Shown here one piece after another: positions 44,620 to 55,775 of a stretch of DNA of 64,000 nt (the stretch's first letter is position 1; each line of letters starts with the position of its first letter). Location of the stretch: NCBI GenBank assembly GCA_963691655.1, contig OY829329.1, positions 22,805,883 to 22,869,882 of the forward strand, written 5' to 3'. The notes under the pieces are model-generated. The model had not been told where the DNA came from. It searched no databases and was given only the letters and a program-made list of their open reading frames with translations. The position numbers and the translations under genes are program-made. This DNA is from Toxonevra muliebris. Taxonomy: Eukaryota; Arthropoda; Insecta; Diptera; Pallopteridae.

Positions 44620-45840
44620 GGGGCTGATTTTTCTAAATTAAAGGATAAATATCAGACTCAATATCGACCAAAACCCAGACCTAGACCAAAAACTAGTGCA
44701 AAAATTTTATCAGTGTTCACACCAAAAAATACCCACCAAAAATTAAAAGATAACTAAAACAAAACTGAGACCAAAATTCAAACTAAAATCGGATAGAAAT
44801 TTAGGCGGAAATTTTGACAAAATTTCAAATTAAAATTCAAACACTTTTTTTTGCCACAATGTTCAAACCAACAAAAAGACCAAATTCAGATCGAAAATCT
44901 AGATCAAAATTATATCAAATTCTGATCAAGACTTTGATTAAAATAAAAAACAATATTCAAACCACATATCAAACTAAAATACCAACAAAAATCCATAAAA
45001 ATACCAACAAAAATCGATTAAAATGAGGCCAAATTCCGACAAAAACTCAGACTAAAAACCCAAAATTCAGTTTGAATCCAAACCAAAATCTGTTTTAAAT
45101 TCAGACCAAAAATCAAACGAAAATTCAGAAAAAAATAGACCAGAGTTTGGACCACAACTCAGACTAATAGTTAGACAAAACTTTAGGCCAAAAGAACGCC
45201 AAATACCGAACGAAAGCAAACCAAAATTCAGACCAAAAACCTTTAAATATATCTGATAAACATTCACACCAAAAAATTTTAACTCAAAAACAGACCAGAA
45301 GTAGACAAAACTTCAGACAACAAATTAAACAAAACTGAACCAAAGTTCCAGGCGAATTCAGGCCAAAATTTTAAAGAAATTCAGATCGGTTTCGAATCGA
45401 AATTCAGACCAAAACTCGTTTCAAAATGAAGTCAATTCAGACCACAACTCAAATTAAAAGTTAGATTGAAACTGAGGCTAAAAGGAAGCCAAACACAAAT
45501 TAAAATCAAACCCAAAATTTTGACCAGAAATCAGATTAAACGCTGAGTAAACGCTGGTGTGAGCGAAATTTGAATTACAATTTATACTAAAAGTTAAACC
45601 AAAACTCAGACCAGAAGGATCTTAAATACAGACCGAAAGCAAATTAAAATTTAGACGAAACATGGATTAAAACTCAAACCAAATTCAGATTAAAATTTAG
45701 ACCTAAAATTAAAACAAAATTCTGGTATACAATCAAATCAGAATTCCGATCGAAAACGGACAAAAATGGAAAAGTTAAACCACATATCAGACAAAAATTT
45801 GCAATCAGTGCAAAATTCAACCCAAAAATAAGATCATTGG
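44620..45840. repeat. Degenerate CAGACCAAAATTC-type repeat array (unit 1)
   Basis: Variants of TTCAGACCAAAA, AAATTCAGACCAAAAC and ATCAAACCAAAATTC at loose 12-14 base spacing; reverse complement of the family at 760 and 35556. Open frames here (44814-45026, 45067-45267) are low-complexity by-products of the repeat. Confidence 0.8.
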
Positions 45841-46084
45841 CAAGTTTTTTAAAAGTGAGACATCTATAAACTGGTGCTGAAATTGTAGATTTAATGTAGT
45901 CCGTGTGTATTTGATAACCAGTTGCAACCGTGCAACGTGCATCAAATTAACACATCCAGCATGACGGCTAAAGAGAATTGATTCAAATATCCGACCCCAT
46001 TTTAATATTGATATTAAATTATTGGCTGGTTGGCTTCAGTCCCCATAGGTCGCCCCCCGCCCACTTGGATCCGCCACTGGACTA

Positions 46085-46740
46085 AGCAATGGCAAGTACT
46101 TGCAATCGAGAAGGCATGTCGTCAACTAATCACTGAACGCATTAAAGAGAGATGCAAGGTTGCAATTTTCACGGACAGTCAAGCCGCAATTGCAGCACTA
46201 CAATCCAATACCATCAACTCAAAGCTGGTCAGACAGTGCAGGGAGAAACTCGGTGCGTTAAGTAATCATCCGGATCTCACAATCATCTGGGTTCCTGGCC
46301 ATGGTAATATTGATGAAAATGAGAAACCTGATTAATTAGCACGCAAAGGTGCCTCTCTAAACCAAACCCATGTGGAACTGGTATCTGTTTCTCTGGGGGG
46401 TGAACAAGAAAGGCATCAACCTGCACTGTATTTCCTTAACTAGAAGGAAATGGAGGACCCTCACATCAAGCAGTACCTCCTGTGCGACCTGGCCGATATA
46501 CGATATCAGTAGGTCTAGGGAACTTATCAGCAGGGACCATGCAAACATTGCCAGACTCATTGCGGTCTTCACAGGTCACGGGCCTATAGGCACTCATGCA
46601 GAGAAACTGCATATATCTTACAACAAACATTGTAGAAGTTACGGAAACTTCGACGTGAAGGAAACATTAACCCACTTCCTTTGCAGCTGCAAGAAACACA
46701 TCCTTGGGAAACCACTTTCTAGTCCTAGCTAGGAGTCTTA
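46085..46740 (+). pseudogene. I-clade LINE RNase H and C-terminal fragment (unit 1)
   Basis: The frame 46085-46335 gives an RNase H domain lacking its first strand: LAIEKACRQLI (catalytic Glu), AIFTDSQAAIAAL (Asp), then IWVPGHGNIDENEKPD and a TAA. In another frame, 46370-46732 gives FTGHGPIGTHAEKL and the zinc-finger-like HCRSYGNFDVKETLTHFLCS, where one Cys is Tyr. This is the usual ORF2 end of I-clade LINEs, 5'-truncated. A simple tail CTAACTAACCAACCAACC follows at 46808-46830. Confidence 0.85.
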
Positions 46741-46829
46741 ATGGTATCAAAACGGCGCATAAGCGCTAATTGTGATATACGCGTGGACTGCTGTAGATCA
46801 GCCACATAAACTAACTAACCAACCAACCA

Positions 46830-47030
46830 ACTAGGCAATGGCAAAACCACAAAGTTTTAACAAAATGCTGCGGCATAAAATCTGTTGGTGCCTTTCGTAT
46901 TGAGCTCAGCTCAATATGGGAGCCAGGAAAGCTTAAATGGTACTACAATGGGGTTTTCGACCTTAGCGTGTCCTTCTCAAAAATCAAATGGGGTAGCCAC
47001 TCTTACCAAAAGCCCAATGCTCTGAATGGT
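46830..47030 (+). mobile_element. SINE-like 3' fragment without tRNA head (unit 1)
   Basis: GGCAATGGCAAAACCAC, GGTACTACAATGGGG, ACCTTAGCGTGTCCTTCTC and GGGTAGCCACTC follow the same order as the body and tail of the SINE at 10289. The tRNA head is missing. It lies directly after a LINE tail, so it could be a separate truncated insertion or a template switch. Confidence 0.5.
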
Positions 47031-47138
47031 GAGTAATTAAAAGTTTTTCATTGCAATAACGTACAGGAATTAATTTATTTTTTAAGTTGTTCGAAAATAG
47101 AATGCTTCAAATAGAGGACGTGGATCAGATTTCTTTTA

Positions 47139-48380
47139 CTGGGAGACAATCGTAAAGTGACGCACACATTTCAGCAATTATTTGCAAAAAGACGTACTTC
47201 CATTAAGTACAATTAAGTGTTAACATTGCTGAATATATAAGCATTCATTTGAACCCCACCTCATTCAATATAACCTCCTTTAGCCTGCACACATGCCTTC
47301 AATCGATCCGGAAATCGTAGGACTGTTCGCCGCAGGACTTCCTGATCAATTTCAGTCCAGGCTTTCTCTAATGAATTTGTCAGCGACTCCAGACTGTGGT
47401 GTTGAGATGCACAAGCCTTACTCTCTAAAATACTCCAAAAAGAGTAGTCCATTGGATTCAAGTCTGGGGAGTATGGTGGCCATTTTTGAGATGTTATGAA
47501 TTCAGAAAAATTGTCTTTTATCCATGTTTGCGTTAATTTTGCCATGTGGGAAGGTGCAGAATCTTGCTGGAAAGTCCAGTTTTCATTTCCAAATGTATCT
47601 TGGCCCCAGGGAAGAACATGTTCATTTAAAATGCTCCGATAAACAACCTGGTCAATTTTAACACCCTCTTCAACGAATATTAGAGGGGTTCTGGCATTAG
47701 CGGAAACTCCAGCCCCTACCATAACGGAAGCTGGCTTTTGAACTCGGCCAGCAGTCCTATTTTGTTGCGATGATGATGTTAGCCACATTCGGTCATTTTG
47801 CGCATTGAAATGTTGTTCAACCGTGAAAATTTTTTCATCTGTAAACAAGATATTTTCAAAATTTTTTAACACGGAGGAGCGTAGCAACGCCTTGCATCTT
47901 TGCAGTCGCAAATCTTTCTTTTTTTGTGTCAGATCTTGAGCTTTTCGGAGCTTGTACGGCTTAAGATTAAGCTTTGATTTTGCAATGATTCGCACTGTTT
48001 CACGGTGCACTCCCACTTCCTTAGCGATTTTTCTCATTGAGCGCCTTGGATTTCGCTTGATTCGTTTACGAATTTTTTCTGTTAAACCAGTAGTGGCAAC
48101 TGTTGAAAATTTTCCCCGGTCTCTATCTCCAAAACCCCCAGTTTCATTATATCGAATAATAGCTCGGTCTACCGTACGACTTGACAAATTTAAAGCCTTT
48201 GCAATTTGACGGCTACTATAATTTGCCAAATGAAATTTCATAATTTCACGACGAATATTTTCCTTGTCCATTTTTATGGAAATTTCAAAATGTAATAACA
48301 AAAATTCAAATGAAATTAAAAGCAAAGCCAATGATGAATGAATTTGCTTTTTAAATTAAAGTAACGGTAAATGGCAAAGC
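47139..48380 (-). mobile_element. maT (DD37D) element, copy 1, cut off by the duplication
   Basis: The left end after TA (47137-47138) is CTGGGAGACAATCGTAAAG, a slightly changed form of CAGGGTGACAATCGTAAAG. The other inverted end is missing because the duplicated unit stops at 48380, about 46 bp short of it. Confidence 0.9.
47261..48271 (-). CDS. maT-type transposase, full-length frame (copy 1)
   Basis: ATG at 48271 (MDKENIRREIMKF) is chosen over earlier frame-open codons because it starts the N-terminal helix. 336 codons without a stop. Helix-turn-helix around residues 18-40 and 76-97. Catalytic Asp in LFTDEKIF, in FQQDSAPSHM and, 37 residues on, in SPDLNPMDYS. Compared with the copy at 55931 it has Gly for Trp in MVGAGVSA, His for Asn in VGVHRETV and several other changes, which may weaken it. 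Without the second inverted end the element should not move by itself. Confidence 0.9.
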   Translation of the reverse strand: MDKENIRREIMKFHLANYSSRQIAKALNLSSRTVDRAIIRYNETGGFGDRDRGKFSTVATTGLTEKIRKRIKRNPRRSMRKIAKEVGVHRETVRIIAKSKLNLKPYKLRKAQDLTQKKKDLRLQRCKALLRSSVLKNFENILFTDEKIFTVEQHFNAQNDRMWLTSSSQQNRTAGRVQKPASVMVGAGVSANARTPLIFVEEGVKIDQVVYRSILNEHVLPWGQDTFGNENWTFQQDSAPSHMAKLTQTWIKDNFSEFITSQKWPPYSPDLNPMDYSFWSILESKACASQHHSLESLTNSLEKAWTEIDQEVLRRTVLRFPDRLKACVQAKGGYIE

Positions 48381-48391
48381 TAGGCCAGGTG

Positions 48392-49612
48392 GGGGCTGAT
48401 TTTTCTAAATTAAAGGATAAATATCAGACTCAATATCGACCAAAACCCAGACCTAGACCAAAAACTAGTGCAAAAATTTTATCAGTGTTCACACCAAAAA
48501 ATACCCACCAAAAATTAAAAGATAACTAAAACAAAACTGAGACCAAAATTCAAACTAAAATCGGATAGAAATTTAGGCGGAAATTTTGACAAAATTTCAA
48601 ATTAAAATTCAAACACTTTTTTTTGCCACAATGTTCAAACCAACAAAAAGACCAAATTCAGATCGAAAATCTAGATCAAAATTATATCAAATTCTGATCA
48701 AGACTTTGATTAAAATAAAAAACAATATTCAAACCACATATCAAACTAAAATACCAACAAAAATCCATAAAAATACCAACAAAAATCGATTAAAATGAGG
48801 CCAAATTCCGACAAAAACTCAGACTAAAAACCCAAAATTCAGTTTGAATCCAAACCAAAATCTGTTTTAAATTCAGACCAAAAATCAAACGAAAATTCAG
48901 AAAAAAATAGACCAGAGTTTGGACCACAACTCAGACTAATAGTTAGACAAAACTTTAGGCCAAAAGAACGCCAAATACCGAACGAAAGCAAACCAAAATT
49001 CAGACCAAAAACCTTTAAATATATCTGATAAACATTCACACCAAAAAATTTTAACTCAAAAACAGACCAGAAGTAGACAAAACTTCAGACAACAAATTAA
49101 ACAAAACTGAACCAAAGTTCCAGGCGAATTCAGGCCAAAATTTTAAAGAAATTCAGATCGGTTTCGAATCGAAATTCAGACCAAAACTCGTTTCAAAATG
49201 AAGTCAATTCAGACCACAACTCAAATTAAAAGTTAGATTGAAACTGAGGCTAAAAGGAAGCCAAACACAAATTAAAATCAAACCCAAAATTTTGACCAGA
49301 AATCAGATTAAACGCTGAGTAAACGCTGGTGTGAGCGAAATTTGAATTACAATTTATACTAAAAGTTAAACCAAAACTCAGACCAGAAGGATCTTAAATA
49401 CAGACCGAAAGCAAATTAAAATTTAGACGAAACATGGATTAAAACTCAAACCAAATTCAGATTAAAATTTAGACCTAAAATTAAAACAAAATTCTGGTAT
49501 ACAATCAAATCAGAATTCCGATCGAAAACGGACAAAAATGGAAAAGTTAAACCACATATCAGACAAAAATTTGCAATCAGTGCAAAATTCAACCCAAAAA
49601 TAAGATCATTGG
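48392..49612. repeat. Degenerate CAGACCAAAATTC-type repeat array (unit 2)
   Basis: Copy of 44620-45840 produced by the tandem duplication; no base difference noticed. Confidence 0.8.
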
Positions 49613-49856
49613 CAAGTTTTTTAAAAGTGAGACATCTATAAACTGGTGCTGAAATTGTAGATTTAATGTAGTCCGTGTGTATTTGATAACCAGTTGCAAC
49701 CGTGCAACGTGCATCAAATTAACACATCCAGCATGACGGCTAAAGAGAATTGATTCAAATATCCGACCCCATTTTAATATTGATATTAAATTATTGGCTG
49801 GTTGGCTTCAGTCCCCATAGGTCGCCCCCCGCCCACTTGGATCCGCCACTGGACTA

Positions 49857-50512
49857 AGCAATGGCAAGTACTTGCAATCGAGAAGGCATGTCGTCAACTA
49901 ATCACTGAACGCATTAAAGAGAGATGCAAGGTTGCAATTTTCACGGACAGTCAAGCCGCAATTGCAGCACTACAATCCAATACCATCAACTCAAAGCTGG
50001 TCAGACAGTGCAGGGAGAAACTCGGTGCGTTAAGTAATCATCCGGATCTCACAATCATCTGGGTTCCTGGCCATGGTAATATTGATGAAAATGAGAAACC
50101 TGATTAATTAGCACGCAAAGGTGCCTCTCTAAACCAAACCCATGTGGAACTGGTATCTGTTTCTCTGGGGGGTGAACAAGAAAGGCATCAACCTGCACTG
50201 TATTTCCTTAACTAGAAGGAAATGGAGGACCCTCACATCAAGCAGTACCTCCTGTGCGACCTGGCCGATATACGATATCAGTAGGTCTAGGGAACTTATC
50301 AGCAGGGACCATGCAAACATTGCCAGACTCATTGCGGTCTTCACAGGTCACGGGCCTATAGGCACTCATGCAGAGAAACTGCATATATCTTACAACAAAC
50401 ATTGTAGAAGTTACGGAAACTTCGACGTGAAGGAAACATTAACCCACTTCCTTTGCAGCTGCAAGAAACACATCCTTGGGAAACCACTTTCTAGTCCTAG
50501 CTAGGAGTCTTA
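49857..50512 (+). pseudogene. I-clade LINE RNase H and C-terminal fragment (unit 2)
   Basis: Duplicate of 46085-46740 with the same RNase H motifs (AIFTDSQAAIAAL, IWVPGHGNI), the same stop after NEKPD and the same frame change. Confidence 0.85.
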
Positions 50513-50601
50513 ATGGTATCAAAACGGCGCATAAGCGCTAATTGTGATATACGCGTGGACTGCTGTAGATCAGCCACATAAACTAACTAACCAACCAACC
50601 A

Positions 50602-50802
50602 ACTAGGCAATGGCAAAACCACAAAGTTTTAACAAAATGCTGCGGCATAAAATCTGTTGGTGCCTTTCGTATTGAGCTCAGCTCAATATGGGAGCCAGGA
50701 AAGCTTAAATGGTACTACAATGGGGTTTTCGACCTTAGCGTGTCCTTCTCAAAAATCAAATGGGGTAGCCACTCTTACCAAAAGCCCAATGCTCTGAATG
50801 GT
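50602..50802 (+). mobile_element. SINE-like 3' fragment (unit 2)
   Basis: Duplicate of 46830-47030. Confidence 0.5.
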
Positions 50803-50910
50803 GAGTAATTAAAAGTTTTTCATTGCAATAACGTACAGGAATTAATTTATTTTTTAAGTTGTTCGAAAATAGAATGCTTCAAATAGAGGACGTGGATCAG
50901 ATTTCTTTTA

Positions 50911-52206
50911 CTGGGAGACAATCGTAAAGTGACGCACACATTTCAGCAATTATTTGCAAAAAGACGTACTTCCATTAAGTACAATTAAGTGTTAACATTG
51001 CTGAATATATAAGCATTCATTTGAACCCCACCTCATTCAATATAACCTCCTTTAGCCTGCACACATGCCTTCAATCGATCCGGAAATCGTAGGACTGTTC
51101 GCCGCAGGACTTCCTGATCAATTTCAGTCCAGGCTTTCTCTAATGAATTTGTCAGCGACTCCAGACTGTGGTGTTGAGATGCACAAGCCTTACTCTCTAA
51201 AATACTCCAAAAAGAGTAGTCCATTGGATTCAAGTCTGGGGAGTATGGTGGCCATTTTTGAGATGTTATGATGTTATGAATTCAGAAAAATTGTCTTTTA
51301 TCCATGTTTGCGTTAATTTTGCCATGTGGGAAGGTGCAGAATCTTGCTGGAAAGTCCAGTTTTCATTTCCAAATGTATCTTGGCCCCAGGGAAGAACATG
51401 TTCATTTAAAATGCTCCGATAAACAACCTGGTCAATTTTAACACCCTCTTCAACGAATATTAGAGGGGTTCTGGCATTAGCGGAAACTCCAGCCCCTACC
51501 ATAACGGAAGCTGGCTTTTGAACTCGGCCAGCAGTCCTATTTTGTTGCGATGATGATGTTAGCCACATTCGGTCATTTTGCGCATTGAAATGTTGTTCAA
51601 CCGTGAAAATTTTTTCATCTGTAAACAAGATATTTTCAAAATTTTTTAACACGGAGGAGCGTAGCAACGCCTTGCATCTTTGCAGTCGCAAATCTTTCTT
51701 TTTTTGTGTCAGATCTTGAGCTTTTCGGAGCTTGTACGGCTTAAGATTAAGCTTTGATTTTGCAATGATTCGCACTGTTTCACGGTTTACTCCCACTTCC
51801 TTAGCGATTTTTCTCATTGAGCGCCTTGGATTTCGCTTGATTCGTTTACGAATTTTTTCTGTTAAACCAGTAGTGGCAACTGTTGAAAATTTTCCCCGGT
51901 CTCTATCTCCAAAACCCCCAGTTTCATTATATCGAATAATAGCTCGGTCTACCGTACGACTTGACAAATTTAAAGCCTTTGCAATTTGACGGCTACTATA
52001 ATTTGCCAAATGAAATTTCATAATTTCACGACGAATATTTTCCTTGTCCATTTTTATGGAAATTTCAAAATGTAATAACAAAAATTCAAATGAAATTAAA
52101 AGCAAAGCCAATGATGAATGAATTTGCTTTTTAAATTAAAGTAACGGTAAATGGCAAAGCTTGCTGCAGAGTATTAAACTTGCGTCACTTTAAAATTGTC
52201 ACCCTG
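50911..52206 (-). mobile_element. maT (DD37D) element, copy 2, both ends present
   Basis: TA at 50909-50910 and 52207-52208. Ends CTGGGAGACAATCGTAAAG and CTTTAAAATTGTCACCCTG mirror each other imperfectly. This is the complete parent locus of the truncated copy 1. Confidence 0.9.
51033..52051 (-). pseudogene. maT-type transposase with 8-bp frame-shifting duplication (copy 2)
   Basis: The frame from 52051 is the same as copy 1 up to FSEFITS. There, an extra ATGTTATG (about 51267-51275) shifts the frame; the last 66 codons, with the third catalytic Asp (NPMDYS), are in another frame (51233-51033). It keeps Asn in VGVNRETV, as in the copy at 55931, so at this site copy 2 has the older state and copy 1 the new one. 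Confidence 0.93.
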
Positions 52207-52208
52207 TA

Positions 52209-54308
52209 TAGTTAATCTTGTATTACTCTACATCTGAACGACGCATGTACCGAAGATTAAATGCGCATAGCCAACTGAGTTTGATTTGCCCGATTATATA
52301 GTCCAATTGCTGTAGTTTTCAGTCCATGCCAGACGATTTGTTTCCATCCATTTCATAGATAACAACTTTTTGGGTGATCGCCTTCTATACAGACCGAAAT
52401 CTCGATGCCTTCTGCGTAAGGTCTCGACACTGTATTCACGTTGTAATAGCTCTTTAGCTCAATCCTTGTTATGACTGCACTTTTGAACCGATACTTTAAG
52501 CGTATTCTTCGGTTTATGCCATTTGCTATTGTATTCGTGTTCCATAGTCTTCTTGATCCTTTTGTCCTTTCAAGCGGGTACAAATTACTCTTTTTTTCTG
52601 GATCATTTTAATAGCAGTTGAATGTAAGCATCAGATTTCTTAAGGTATTTAACTTTATGACATTTTTTGATCCCTAAGAACCAAAATTTCGATCTTTTGG
52701 TGGCGAGACAATTATTTATACTTTGCAGTTGTTTTTGGTACTTCTTCAAAAATTCTTCTTTTCTTGGAGCAGGGTTGCAAGTGGTGCGGTTTTCATGACC
52801 GCCAGTGTATTTACATATATCATAAAGAAATAAAACAATTGAGACACCCTTAGTTTGAATGTATCCAATTTAAGCCTATAGAATTTCAAATTAATGCATA
52901 AATATACAATATTTGATATGCTTTAAATAATAAAAATGTAAATGCAAATGAACCAAAAACATTAAAATATGTCATTAATTTGAATGTGTGTGAGGCGCAA
53001 AGTGTAACTAGAACAACTTCAAATCTTCACAAATATTAATATCAACCCCTCACTCCCCTAATTATGTAAATCCAAATACGTACAAAGGTATTTTAACCTA
53101 CGAGAATAACAATCAAAAATTATGTGTGTAAATTTAATTTGTTTAATGTCTCAATTTAAATAAATACAAATACAATGCTACAACAACAAAACAAATAAAC
53201 CTAAACCTATACACTTTGCATAAAATTGTAGGGGTAGGAGGCGAAGCAGTTGGGGAATCAAACAACCCTGAGTGGAGTGGAATCGGATATCTTTCTGAGT
53301 AACGGCTACGCGTTGAAATTTAAAAATTTCGTGCTTGTGAAGTTTCAACAATAATTGAAACTAAGAAGAAATCTATCAGTGAAAAGCGAAAATGGGGAGA
53401 AAATCACCTAAGGCATTATTGCCATGAGCCATGAGTCTTGAGCTCCCCCACCTTCTCTTACACCATGCGTGCATTTAAGATACATATTAGTGATCGTTTT
53501 AAAATTCAAACCAGTACGTGTCATTCTCTCATACTTTCTAGAGAGCTCCCTCTCTCTCTCTCTCTCTCATTTGTCTTGTATGCGTGTATGAGCGTGTGTA
53601 TGGGAATGGCATGTAAGCTGTAGTTGTTGTTGTTATTGTTGTTGTCATGTCAGTTATTCAAAAAATGTTAATGTCACACAATGCCAATTCATATCCATGC
53701 CAAACACTTGACTGCTGAACTGAATGTCTGTCCACTTCTCTGCTTGTCAATTTTATTTTCACATTTTTCTCATTTCATTTTTCACATTGTTTCACACTTA
53801 CACACACTCTCTGCGCTTCCTTCTTTACACTCCTTCCCACTCTCTTGCTCTCTTTCTACCCGCAAACGCCAGTTGCTTTATGCATCGCTGGTGGATTTTT
53901 GTTTTTGTATTTTATTTAAATATATCCGACACTTTTTAATGGCGTTTTAAGTTGTACACTTGCATTCATCTCCTGCTTCTCCTTCTCCTCTTCCTCTACT
54001 CGCACTCCATTTAATTTCTGGTTATGACTATTCCGAACACGTAACGGTTCCTTGTGACGCTTTCCTTGTTCAATTCGTTTGATAAATTCAATATTGAAAA
54101 GAAATAATATAATTTTCTTTTATTATATTGGAAATGTATCGGTACGCGCTCGTCTCTCTCTCCCTCTCTCTCTCTTTCTGTTATTCGTGAGGGTTGGGGT
54201 AAGGTGCCTCAGGAAGAGACGAAGGAGTGAGCAACTTTGACATTTTACACTTGTAATGAATTTTTTTAACTTAAAATTGTTAACGTGACCAAATTTTATA
54301 TTAAAAAA
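52209..54308. other. No gene seen; simple repeats
   Basis: (CT)n at about 53547-53567, GTTGTTGTTGTTATTGTTG at 53623, CT-rich stretch to 54180. Mostly AT-rich elsewhere. Short frames look spurious. Confidence 0.45.
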
Positions 54309-54310
54309 TA

Positions 54311-55593
54311 AGGAGTGAGATTGAAAAAATCTTAACACACGTTTTACCTAATAATTTTTTTTGAGTGTAAAATTTAAAAATTTCTTTGATCTAGTTATCT
54401 TTGAAAAATATGTCAGTTGTTATTTTTAATGACAAACATGTTGATTTATTGTGAGTTTGATCAAAATGAGTGAAGAAAATGAAGTACGTCTTAAAATTAT
54501 TCAAAATTTTCAAAAAAATCCAAATTGGTCCTACGAAAAATTGGACAAAGAATTGAAGGTCTGCCGTCAAACTGTTTCCAATGTTATTAAACAGTTTCAA
54601 GAGAATTTGACCATCGATAGCAAACCTGGTTCGGGAAGAAAACAAGGGCCACATGAGATTGGGAAACCAAGAAAATAGGAAGCATATTGAAAAGATCTTC
54701 AAACACATCTGGTAGAAAAGCTGCCTGGTTAGCTCAGTGCTCTGACTATTTGGTGCGAAAATTTAAAGCCAATGCAAGTTTGAAAACATACAAAGTCCAA
54801 AAAGTTCCAGACAGGAATGCTGCAAAAAATGTAGGCGCCAAAAGTAGGGCTCGGAAATTAAAATCGAATTTCATACAATACAAAAATATTCATGTTGTAT
54901 AATGGACGACGAAACGTATATACTGGCAGATTTTACGCAGCTTCCGGGTCAAAATTTTTATGTTGCTGATGCTCGAGGAAATATCGAAGAACAATTTCGA
55001 TTTCAAAAGCAGACAAAATTTCCTAAAAAATTCCTGGTATGGCAAGCTATATGCAGTTGCGGCAAAAGAAGCAAGTTATTTGTTACAGTGGGCTCTATAA
55101 ATGCCGAAATAAACATCAAAGGATGTTTGAAAAAAAGACTTATTCCTTTCATAAGAGAGCACAATGTGTCCACATATTTTTGGCCCGATTTGGCATCAGG
55201 TCACTACGGCAAGAAATCTCTGGAGTGGTACCAAAGTAATAACATAGTTTTTGTACCAAGAGAGGCCGGAGCTAAGGCCAGTGGAGAGATATTGGGCTCT
55301 TATGAAAAGAAACTTAAAGAGCACAAAAAAGATGTACCAAGATATCGAAGATTTTAAAAGGAGATGGGCAAACTGTTCCAAAAAGATGTCTGAAACAATT
55401 ATCAAATCTCTAATGGAAGGCTTACCAAAAAAGGTCTACTAGTTCATAAATAGCGGTTAGAACTATAAAAGTTATATTTTTCTGTAATTTGGAAAATATT
55501 ATCAACTAAATAAAAAAAAATCAAAACTTTAAGATCAACCGTTTAAAAATTATTGAATTTTATATATGTTAAGATTTTTTCGATCTCACTCCT
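54311..55593 (+). mobile_element. Tc1/mariner DD37E element, copy B
   Basis: AGGAGTGAGATTGAAAAAAT mirrors ATTTTTTCGATCTCACTCCT, with TA at 54309-54310 and 55594-55595. 1283 bp. Same family as copy A at 5989 without the foldback insertion. Confidence 0.93.
54466..55442 (+). pseudogene. DD37E Tc1/mariner transposase, broken (copy B)
   Basis: ATG at 54466 (MSEENEVRLKIIQNF) opens a helix-turn-helix part (KELKVCRQTVSNVIKQF) that ends at TAG 54676. Linker frames follow (54687-54902). The catalytic part 54902-55357 has MDDETYILADF (first Asp) and FWPDLASGHYGKK (second Asp, Cys-to-Gly change nearby). A deletion at EAGAKA then shifts the frame. The Glu block LRPVERYWALMKR follows in 55251-55442, ending at TAG 55440-55442. 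At least two disruptions; it keeps the DD37E triad that copy A has partly lost. Confidence 0.88.
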
Positions 55594-55595
55594 TA

Positions 55596-55775
55596 TACAA
55601 AAAAAAAAAAAAATCTTTGAGGAGCACAAGTTTTATTTATTTAAAGGAATTCGATATTGTTGGATATCAGTGTGTCTCACCTCACCACTAACTATCATAT
55701 ATCGACTATTTATGTAAGTATTTGTAATGTCAAACTAAATCGGCATTACATAAAACTTGCCAATTTCTATTTATA
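55596..55775. other. Spacer between two transposons
   Basis: No feature beyond a poly-A run at 55599-55612. Confidence 0.4.

Larger units (their letters stand above)
44609..48380. repeat. Tandem duplication, first unit (3772 bp)
   Basis: This unit and 48381-52160 are almost identical base for base. It holds a degenerate repeat array, a LINE fragment, a SINE-like fragment and most of a maT element. Differences seen: GTGCAC here versus GTTTAC in unit 2 at the matching site (48006 / 51786), and an 8-bp duplication in unit 2 near 51267. The breakpoint shares only CT between the two sides. Confidence 0.95.
48381..52160. repeat. Tandem duplication, second unit (3780 bp)
   Basis: Begins TAGGCCAGGTGGGGGCTGA, as at 44609, directly after ATGGCAAAGC of the first unit. 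It is 8 bp longer because ATGTTATG is repeated at about 51267-51275. After 52160 the maT 5' end continues past the duplicated part, so unit 2 carries the complete element and unit 1 does not. Confidence 0.95.

Noticed and set aside
44814..45267. Small proteins in the degenerate repeat arrays
   Set aside because: Both strands are open only because of the low-complexity repeat; composition is Lys/Thr/Asn or Phe/Leu/Gly without a motif.
47293..47499. Plus-strand frames opposite the maT transposases
   Set aside because: They are shadows of the minus-strand transposase, whose catalytic motifs are all in the other frame.
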